This document shows, piece after piece, positions 1-5,784 of a DNA stretch of 8,199 nucleotides. Within the stretch, counting starts at the first letter, position 1, and each line of letters begins with the position of its first letter. The notes below the pieces were generated by a model. That model was not told where the DNA came from. It saw only the letters and a program-made list of their open reading frames with translations, and did not search any database. Source of the DNA: Acidobacteriaceae bacterium (GTDB lineage: Bacteria > Acidobacteriota > Terriglobia > Terriglobales > Acidobacteriaceae). The position numbers were made by a program, and so were the translations under genes. The stretch lies in NCBI GenBank assembly GCA_030044455.1, contig JASHVU010000279.1, forward strand, positions 1 through 8,199, read 5' to 3'.

Positions 1-39
1 ACTCATTCTCACCGCGCAGACGGCTCCCGCGCCGTCTGA
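1..39 (+). CDS. Possible C-terminal tail of a preceding gene (fifth paralogue?)
   Basis: Frame 1 is open from the window edge to a TGA at 37-39 and reads THSHRADGSRAV. Its first residues resemble the position just after the ITVLTL block in the paralogues downstream (gene 1 ends ITVLTLTHATMEALHA), and the frame order (1, then 2, 3, 1, 2) fits the array. However, frame 2 also reads LILT followed by an Ala/Pro-rich stretch that could match the same block, and it has no stop before gene 1. Twelve codons cannot decide between them, so the identity is a guess from similarity and position. Confidence 0.3.
   Translation, partial: THSHRADGSRAV
17..38 (+). terminator. Perfect 8-bp hairpin before gene 1 (terminator-like, no U-tract)
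   Basis: CAGACGGC at 17-24 is the exact reverse complement of GCCGTCTG at 31-38, with a 6-base loop (TCCCGC). The stem covers the possible TGA stop of the upstream frame and lies 29 bases before the ATG of gene 1. No run of T follows, so it may be an mRNA-stabilising or attenuating hairpin rather than a classical intrinsic terminator. Confidence 0.45.
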
Positions 40-67
40 CGTCGTTCCCCGGCCGCGCAGGAAGTCC

Positions 68-2017
68 ATGTTTAGGACATTCCTCGCTTTTTCGCTCCTG
101 TTGCTTGCCGCAGTTCCTCTGGCGAGCCCGCAAATCGTAGACCTCAACCAGAACCGCGTTGCCATGACGGACCTGGACGGCCCCTGGCGCTTTCACGCCG
201 GAGACGATCGGGCGTGGGCCGATCCCGACTTCGACGACTCCGGCTGGTCGCTGTTGATGGCCGGAAAAACATGGTCCGAACAAGGCTACCCCGGCCAGAA
301 CATCGGCTGGTATCGCTTGCGCGTGGTTATCCCCGCGCAATCCGGCCCGCTCGCGATCTACTTCCCCGAGGTCGAGGACAGTTTCCAGGTATTCGCCAAC
401 GGCGGCTTGATCGGACAGGTGGGCGATTTACCACCTCACCCGCGATTCTTCCTTTCGAGTTACAACGTATTCCGAGTTCCGAGCGATGCATTCTCTCCAG
501 GACAATCGCTCGTGCTTGCGGTGCGCGTGTGGCGTACGCCGCTTCGCGGCGCGACCGGCGGCGGCCTTGACGAACCACCGCGCATCGGCGCTGCCCACCA
601 GATCACCAACTGGCGACGGCTTCAGAAACACTATGTGATTTCGATCGTCACGGGCGAGGTCGCTGAGTTCTTTTGCGATGTCCTGACGGCTCTGGCAGGT
701 ATCGGGCTCTTTCTCCTGCGCCCCAAAGAGCGCGGTTACCTCTGGTGGGGAGTGAGCCAACTCTTATGGACTGTTTTTATCGGCGCAGAACTGCGCGCAG
801 AGTTCCGCGACACGCCGTATATCGCCATTGAGCTTCTCAGGATCACACTCATGGCGCTGGCCACGTACTTTCAATTCGAGTTCTATATCACCTTCCTCCG
901 TCAACCCAGAAACTGGCTCTACTGGGCCTGCATTTGTCTGCTGGCTTCAGGCATCGTCATCGGCCTCGGAATCGCTGTGGCGAACGGCAACTCTACGCCC
1001 GTCTTGCTCTCCGATGTCGCTACAGCGTTGGTCCAGGCCTTGTTTGTGGCTGTATTGTGGCGCGGGACGCGCAAGAACCGAATTGACGCTGCACTTCTGC
1101 TGATCCCCAACTGCGTAATGTTTTCGTTAAACGTGGTCGAAGTTGTGTGCCACCTGCCGTTCCTCAATCAGACGCATTGGGCGCAATGGACCATTGATTT
1201 CGTCAGTCGGGCTCTTGCATGGCCTTTCCGGATGAGCGCGTTTGACTTGACCGGCCTGTTCGAAATGTTTGCCGTCCTGGTGATCCTGCTGCGCAGTTAC
1301 GTCCACACCCGCGAGGACGAAGAGCGCCTGGAGTCGGAGCTCGAAGCAGCCCGCGCGGTTCAAAAAGTGCTGATCCCTGATGAGGCGCCTTCCATCCCCG
1401 GGTTCGCGGTCGAGACCGTTTACCGGCCGGCAAGCCAGGTGGGAGGCGACTTCTTCCAGATCACTCCCCTCAAAGCCGGCGGCGCGTTAATCGTGATTGG
1501 CGACGTGAGCGGCAAAGGCATGCCGGCCGCGATGACTGTCTCGCTCCTGGTTGGCACCGTGCGCACCCTCGCTCACTATACGCAATCGCCAAGCGAGATT
1601 CTTGCCGCCATGAATCACCGCATGCTCACCCGCTCTTCCGGCGGATTCACAACCTGCCTGGTCATGCGCGCTGACCCTGACAGCACCCTGACTGCGGCCA
1701 ATGCCGGACATCTTGCGCCCTACCTCAACGGCTCCGAACTCAAGCTTGAAAACGGACTGCCACTGGGATTGGCAGCCGACACGCAATACGTTGAATCAAC
1801 TTTCCGCTTTGCCGGATCTGCGAAACTCACCTTGCTCACCGATGGCGTGGTTGAGGCACGAACTGCAACCGGAGAGCTGTTTGGTTTCGAGCGCACTCGT
1901 GCAATTTCCACCGCATCTGCCAACCAGATTGCCCATGCTGCGGAACAGTTTGGCCAGGAAGACGACATCACCGTCCTCACGCTTACCCACGCCACTATGG
2001 AGGCGCTCCATGCGTAA
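68..2017 (+). CDS. 7TM receptor with periplasmic jelly-roll sensor and SpoIIE/PP2C phosphatase output (array gene 1)
   Basis: This is a predicted inner-membrane receptor phosphatase of 649 residues. Residues 1-20 form a signal peptide. Residues about 30-180 form a periplasmic jelly-roll domain like the sugar-binding domain of family 2 glycosidases, with FDDSGW at 55-60, GWYR at 80-83 and VFANGGLIG at 108-116. About seven hydrophobic helices span 194-412. A charged helix (about 414-437, ELEAARAVQKVLIP) leads into a SpoIIE/RsbU-type PP2C domain. Expected metal ligands are present: VGGDF (D461), GDVSGKG (D479), TDGV (D592) and EDDITVL (D632/D633); NAGH is at 545-548. By family, the domain removes phosphate from serine of an anti-anti-sigma-like partner; the real substrate is unknown. 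The start follows an AGGA at 59-62. The sensor differs most from the other three: it lacks their cysteine pair and the FWP motif after helix 5. The ligand is unknown; sugar binding is inferred only from the fold. Confidence 0.93.
   Translation: MFRTFLAFSLLLLAAVPLASPQIVDLNQNRVAMTDLDGPWRFHAGDDRAWADPDFDDSGWSLLMAGKTWSEQGYPGQNIGWYRLRVVIPAQSGPLAIYFPEVEDSFQVFANGGLIGQVGDLPPHPRFFLSSYNVFRVPSDAFSPGQSLVLAVRVWRTPLRGATGGGLDEPPRIGAAHQITNWRRLQKHYVISIVTGEVAEFFCDVLTALAGIGLFLLRPKERGYLWWGVSQLLWTVFIGAELRAEFRDTPYIAIELLRITLMALATYFQFEFYITFLRQPRNWLYWACICLLASGIVIGLGIAVANGNSTPVLLSDVATALVQALFVAVLWRGTRKNRIDAALLLIPNCVMFSLNVVEVVCHLPFLNQTHWAQWTIDFVSRALAWPFRMSAFDLTGLFEMFAVLVILLRSYVHTREDEERLESELEAARAVQKVLIPDEAPSIPGFAVETVYRPASQVGGDFFQITPLKAGGALIVIGDVSGKGMPAAMTVSLLVGTVRTLAHYTQSPSEILAAMNHRMLTRSSGGFTTCLVMRADPDSTLTAANAGHLAPYLNGSELKLENGLPLGLAADTQYVESTFRFAGSAKLTLLTDGVVEARTATGELFGFERTRAISTASANQIAHAAEQFGQEDDITVLTLTHATMEALHA
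1433..1518 (+). repeat. Direct repeat with gene 4 (phosphatase core, copy A)
   Basis: Two blocks match gene 4 exactly: 1433-1459 equals 7127-7153 (27 bases, encoding SQVGGDFFQ) and 1490-1518 equals 7184-7212 (29 bases, encoding IVIGDVSGKG). The sequence between is diverged, with silent and amino-acid differences. The copies lie about 5.7 kb apart in the same orientation. Confidence 0.85.
1999..2017 (+). promoter_or_regulatory. Coupled gene 1/gene 2 junction (RBS plus 8-base overlap)
   Basis: GGAGG at 1999-2003 lies six bases before the ATG of gene 2 at 2010, inside the final codons of gene 1. The overlap 2010-2017 reads ATGCGTAA and holds both the start of gene 2 and the TAA of gene 1. This arrangement favours translational coupling and supports the 2010 start, because the alternative upstream ATG at 1701 would overlap gene 1 by more than 300 bases. 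Confidence 0.85.
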
Positions 2018-3908
2018 GGCAGTTTTTCTTCTGATCTTCTTCCCCCTGTCTCTCGCCGCGCAAACGGCCCTCAGCATCGCACCAAAGCAATGTGTATGGA
2101 AAAAGGGCGAAGACCCGGATGGAAATATGGGCTGGGCTGCGCCATTGCTCGACGACTCCGATTGGACCCCGGTATCGAAATGGACCCGGATTGCAACCCC
2201 CACGCCCTTCTTCTGGCTGCGTTGCAGTTTCGAGCCCGGCCAGCTTGCGCCCGCGGTCGAACCCCAACTGCAGGTTTCCGGCGATCTCGCCTGGCAGGTC
2301 TTTGCCGATGGGCGAATGATCGGCGAGTCGGGCAATCCGGCTACCGGCAATCACACCGCTGGCCTGGCGATCGACTATGCGGCGCCTGAGTTCTCTGAAC
2401 GTAACCATCCAATCCTTGTCGCCGTGCGCATGACCTATACGCCCGGGGTCAACGGCGTGCAATTACTGCCCGCGCTTTCGTTGGGCGACGCACAACTTCA
2501 GCGCGACGCCTACTATCGCGCCGTTTACGAGCGCACTCAGGGGCAATGGGTCACCTGGGTTTGCTATGCGCTCATTGCTTCGGCAGGCTTATTCTTTCTC
2601 GCGCTCTACTGGTTCGATCGCACGCAGCGCTTCCTGCTTTGGATCAGCCTCGCCTGGCTCTCGCTCGCCGATCTGCGCATCAACGAATTCCTCGGCGCTT
2701 CTGCGGTGCATTACTCCTCATTCCTTGAGTTCTTCCTCTACGCCATCGGTCAGAACGTAGAGGCCTTTGTCATCCTGTTCTACTTCGCACTGAACCGGCG
2801 GCGGGTGCCGGTCGTTTTCACGATTGTCCTGGTCATCAACTGTTACTATTGGGCCGCGCTCACCGTGTCTGCCTTTCTGCCGCTGCAGTTGAGCATGCAA
2901 CTGCGTTTTGACACGGAAATAAGCTTCTGGATGAACACGATCCAGATCCTCGCGACCGTTTTATCGGCCGCCTGCGTTCCCGTAGCCTTCTGGCCGCTTC
3001 GCGCCCTGCGCGGCTGGCAGATTCCGCTCGCCGCGGTCTGCCACTTGTGGATGGCGATGGACGTTGCGTATAGCGTCGTGCAGTTTTCATTCCTCGGAAT
3101 CGACGTCACAACAATGTTCCTCAAAATCCAGCCCTATCGCTCTGTGGCCATTGCGGCAGTTGTTGTCTCTTTGACTCTACTGCTGGTGCAGCGTTTGCGT
3201 ACTACCAATCGCGATCGCGCCGCCTTGCAGGGCGAGATGGATGCGGCGCGCCGGATTCAGCAGCTCCTGGTGCCGCCCATGATCGATTCCACTTCAAGCT
3301 GGAACATCGACGCGGCCTATTTGCCGGCTCGCGAGGTGGGCGGCGATTTTTACCGCTGCCGCGTGTTGCCGCGCGGCACGCACCGCGTGCTGCTGGGCGA
3401 CGTGAGCGGAAAGGGCGCCGCAGCGGCCATGACTGCGGCCATGCTTCTGGGTGCATCGGAAGGTCACCAGGAAAGCTCGCCGGGCAAGCTTCTGGCGCAC
3501 CTCAACGGGGTGCTCAACTCAAGCCAGGTGGGCGGCTTCGCCACATGCTTCTGCATCGACCTGGCTCCAGACGGAAGCGCGACGCTGGCGAATGCCGGTC
3601 ATCTGGCGCCGTATCGGAACGGCAAAGAGCTGAAACTGGCTTCCAGCCTGCCGCTCGGCGTAACCGCCCATGAGGATTACGATGAGACGACAATTCGCCT
3701 CGCTCCAGGCGACTTGCTCACGCTGCTTTCAGACGGGGTGGTGGAGGCTCGCAGCGCCACCGGCGAACTCTTTGGCTCCGAACGTGCCGCGGCTCTTTCC
3801 ACCGAACCAGCTCAGGAAATTGCCCGTGTGGCTCAACACTTCGGTCAGGAAGACGACATCACCGTTCTCACCCTCACCCTCGCACCCGCTGGAGCCGCTC
3901 ATGCGTAA
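2010..3908 (+). CDS. 7TM receptor with periplasmic sensor and SpoIIE/PP2C phosphatase output (array gene 2)
   Basis: This is a 632-residue paralogue of gene 1. Residues 1-17 are a signal peptide (MRKAV..., probable cleavage LAA/Q). Residues about 20-165 are the jelly-roll sensor, with LDDSDW at 47-52 and VFADGRMIG at 97-105. Two cysteines (C28 in KQCVW and C72 in LRC) recur in genes 3 and 4 and could form a periplasmic disulfide. Seven membrane helices run from about 179 to 396, with VAFWPL after helix 5. A linker helix (about 400-421, EMDAARRIQQLLVP) precedes the phosphatase: VGGDF (D446), GDVSGKG (D464), NAGH 528-531, SDGV (D575) and EDDITVL (D615/D616). The catalytic domain is the most divergent of the four: it lacks the usual proline/glycine turn after LVP and is slightly shorter before QVGGFATC. 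All metal ligands remain, so activity is expected. The role is inferred from the family; ligand and substrate are unknown. Confidence 0.93.
   Translation: MRKAVFLLIFFPLSLAAQTALSIAPKQCVWKKGEDPDGNMGWAAPLLDDSDWTPVSKWTRIATPTPFFWLRCSFEPGQLAPAVEPQLQVSGDLAWQVFADGRMIGESGNPATGNHTAGLAIDYAAPEFSERNHPILVAVRMTYTPGVNGVQLLPALSLGDAQLQRDAYYRAVYERTQGQWVTWVCYALIASAGLFFLALYWFDRTQRFLLWISLAWLSLADLRINEFLGASAVHYSSFLEFFLYAIGQNVEAFVILFYFALNRRRVPVVFTIVLVINCYYWAALTVSAFLPLQLSMQLRFDTEISFWMNTIQILATVLSAACVPVAFWPLRALRGWQIPLAAVCHLWMAMDVAYSVVQFSFLGIDVTTMFLKIQPYRSVAIAAVVVSLTLLLVQRLRTTNRDRAALQGEMDAARRIQQLLVPPMIDSTSSWNIDAAYLPAREVGGDFYRCRVLPRGTHRVLLGDVSGKGAAAAMTAAMLLGASEGHQESSPGKLLAHLNGVLNSSQVGGFATCFCIDLAPDGSATLANAGHLAPYRNGKELKLASSLPLGVTAHEDYDETTIRLAPGDLLTLLSDGVVEARSATGELFGSERAAALSTEPAQEIARVAQHFGQEDDITVLTLTLAPAGAAHA
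3891..3908 (+). promoter_or_regulatory. Coupled gene 2/gene 3 junction (RBS plus 8-base overlap)
   Basis: GGAG at 3891-3894 sits six bases before the ATG of gene 3 at 3901. The overlap 3901-3908 is ATGCGTAA, identical to the first junction. It sets the start of gene 3 and implies that ribosomes ending gene 2 can restart on gene 3. Confidence 0.85.
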
Positions 3909-5784
3909 GCTGACTCTGATTTTGCTTTTTTTTGTTGGGCCGCTTGCCGCCCAATCCGTCGTGACCGTTGCGCCGCAACAATGCATGTGGCACGCCGGCG
4001 ACAATCCCGCATGGTCGGCGCCGACTTTCGACGACTCTGTCTGGCAGCCGTATTCCACCTGGCAAATCGACGCAAACTCGCCCCGCATCTGGGTGCGATG
4101 CCACACCAGTCTCGCCGCACTCGGCTCCCTCAACCACCCCGCGCTCCAGGTGCGTCTGCTCGCAGCTTCGCAGGTGTTCGTCAACGGCATACTGGTTGGG
4201 TCCAGCGGCAGCATGGCCAGCGCTCAATTCAGCATGGGAGGCTCCTACACCGTCCCGCTCGCGGTGGAATCACTTACTCCCAAAGCCACCTTGGCACTGC
4301 GCATCGCGTTGCGCGACCCTCAGACGCAGACCGCTCCTGCGGAAATCCTGCTCGGGGCTCAATCTGCCCTTGCTGATCACCGCGCCGCCGCCACGCTCTC
4401 CGGCGCACTTGGCTACCTCCCCATCGGCCTCTGCTTCGCCCTCATCGGCGTCGTCGGCTTTATGCTGCTCGGCCTTTACGTCAATGACCGCGGCCGCATC
4501 GAGCTTTTGCTCCTGGCCAGCGTTTGCTGGTGCTTGTGCCTTCTGCGCCTGTCGGAGTTTTGCCAGTACGCGCTGGTTCCCATGCCGTATTGGCTTTTTA
4601 GCGTCCTCTATGCCATCCCGCAATTCCTCGAGGTTTTCTGGGTCTGGTTCATCTTCCGCATCGCCGGTAAGCGCGTTCCGTGGTTCTATCGAGTCACGAT
4701 CGCCGTCTCCCTCTCCTTCTTCGTCAACGTTTTCGCCGATGCCGTCCTGCCCCAACTGCTTAACCTTCGCCAGAATGCGTTTTATATCCACGCGATGCCA
4801 CTTTTCTTTCTCGCCGGCGCGCTGTGCGGCACCGCTCCACTTGCCGCTTTCTGGCCCTGGCGCCGCATTCCCCGCGGCCAGCGCGCCATTGCCTGCTTCT
4901 GCATGGCCTGGGGCTGTGCGGATTTTCTCTGGTTCATGAACTGGGAAGCCTTCGCTTTCGGCCTGGAGAGCAACGCAGGGAATCTGCTCATTCAAAAGCC
5001 CCTCCTCATCCTGCGCGCCTCCACTACCCTTTGTTCCGTCCTCGCGCTGCTCACCATCCTCTTCCGCGAACAGCGCCGCATCGCGCAGGAGCGCGCAGCG
5101 TTCGCCGGCGAGATGGAAGCCGCGCGCGAGATACAGCAATACCTGATTCCCGAGAAGCTGCCGCCTACGCCGGGATTAACCATCCGAAGTGTCTATCATC
5201 CCTCGCGTGAAGTCGGTGGAGATTTCTTCCAGGTTCTTCCCGACTCCCGCGATGGAAGCACGCTGATCGTCGTCGGAGATGTGGCCGGCAAGGGACTGAA
5301 AGCGGGAATGCTCGCGGCCCTCATCGTCGGCGCCATTCGCACCGCATTTAAATTCACCTCCGATCCCGGCAGCATTCTGGCCCTGCTGAACGAACGCCTG
5401 CAAGACCGTGGCCTGGTCACCTGCCTCGCCATGCGCATCGATTGCGACGGAAATGCCGAACTGGCCAACGCCGGGCATCTTCCGCCTTACGTCAACGGTA
5501 AGGAATTGATCCTGGATGGAGCCTTGCCGCTGGGCGCGCTGCCTGCAGTCTCATTTCCGACTCAACGTTTTCACCTTAGCGAAGGTGAATCTTTGCTCTT
5601 TGTCTCCGACGGCGTGGTTGAGGCCCGTAATGCTGAAGGTGAGCTCTTCGGCTTTGAGCGGACGTCCGCTCTCTCCACGCAACCCGCGGACAAGATCGCA
5701 CAGGCAGCACAGACCTTCGGCCAGGAGGACGACATTACCGTCCTCACGCTTCAATTTGCTCCTGCTGAGGTGCTGCATGCGTAG
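3901..5784 (+). CDS. 7TM receptor with periplasmic sensor and SpoIIE/PP2C phosphatase output (array gene 3)
   Basis: This is a 627-residue paralogue. Residues 1-17 are a signal peptide (probable cleavage LAA/Q). The jelly-roll sensor covers about 20-160, with HAGDN at 31-35, FDDSVW at 43-48 and VFVNGILVG at 92-100. The cysteine pair is C28 (QQCMW) and C67 (VRC). Seven membrane helices span about 169-388, with AAFWPWRRIPRG after helix 5. The linker helix (about 389-417, EMEAAREIQQYLIP) resembles those of RsbU-type phosphatases. The phosphatase has VGGDF (D441), GDVAGKG (D460), NAGH 523-526, SDGV (D570) and EDDITVL (D610/D611). The serine usual in GDVSGKG is alanine here, and the next residues are LKAGM rather than MPAAM, but the metal ligands are intact. 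By family it is a membrane sensor that controls a phosphoserine partner; the signal and target are unknown. Confidence 0.93.
   Translation: MRKLTLILLFFVGPLAAQSVVTVAPQQCMWHAGDNPAWSAPTFDDSVWQPYSTWQIDANSPRIWVRCHTSLAALGSLNHPALQVRLLAASQVFVNGILVGSSGSMASAQFSMGGSYTVPLAVESLTPKATLALRIALRDPQTQTAPAEILLGAQSALADHRAAATLSGALGYLPIGLCFALIGVVGFMLLGLYVNDRGRIELLLLASVCWCLCLLRLSEFCQYALVPMPYWLFSVLYAIPQFLEVFWVWFIFRIAGKRVPWFYRVTIAVSLSFFVNVFADAVLPQLLNLRQNAFYIHAMPLFFLAGALCGTAPLAAFWPWRRIPRGQRAIACFCMAWGCADFLWFMNWEAFAFGLESNAGNLLIQKPLLILRASTTLCSVLALLTILFREQRRIAQERAAFAGEMEAAREIQQYLIPEKLPPTPGLTIRSVYHPSREVGGDFFQVLPDSRDGSTLIVVGDVAGKGLKAGMLAALIVGAIRTAFKFTSDPGSILALLNERLQDRGLVTCLAMRIDCDGNAELANAGHLPPYVNGKELILDGALPLGALPAVSFPTQRFHLSEGESLLFVSDGVVEARNAEGELFGFERTSALSTQPADKIAQAAQTFGQEDDITVLTLQFAPAEVLHA
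5767..5784 (+). promoter_or_regulatory. Coupled gene 3/gene 4 junction (RBS plus 8-base overlap)
   Basis: GAGG at 5767-5770 lies six bases before the ATG of gene 4 at 5777. The overlap 5777-5784 reads ATGCGTAG, one base different from the other two junctions, and contains the TAG of gene 3. Spacing and layout are the same as before. Confidence 0.83.

Noticed and set aside
1701..2009. Long upstream extension of gene 2 from an ATG at 1701
   Set aside because: It would overlap the conserved phosphatase domain of gene 1 in another frame, and the extension has no family similarity. The ATG at 2010 has a Shine-Dalgarno and starts a clear signal peptide.
3670..3900. Upstream extension of gene 3 from an ATG at 3670
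   Set aside because: The stretch is a frame shadow of the gene 2 phosphatase domain; the signal peptide begins at 3901.
3968..4939. 323-codon plus-strand frame inside gene 3
   Set aside because: Its Ser/Pro/Ala/Arg-rich composition is typical of an out-of-frame reading of a GC-rich gene; the in-frame protein is a clear family member.
4270..5139. 289-codon open frame on the minus strand
   Set aside because: It lies opposite the membrane and linker part of gene 3, where GC-rich codon bias leaves antisense frames open. It is low in complexity, rich in Glu/Ala/Gly and has no recognisable domain.
5516..5776. Upstream extension of gene 4 from an ATG at 5516
   Set aside because: It is a frame shadow of the gene 3 phosphatase domain; the coupled start at 5777 matches the other junctions.
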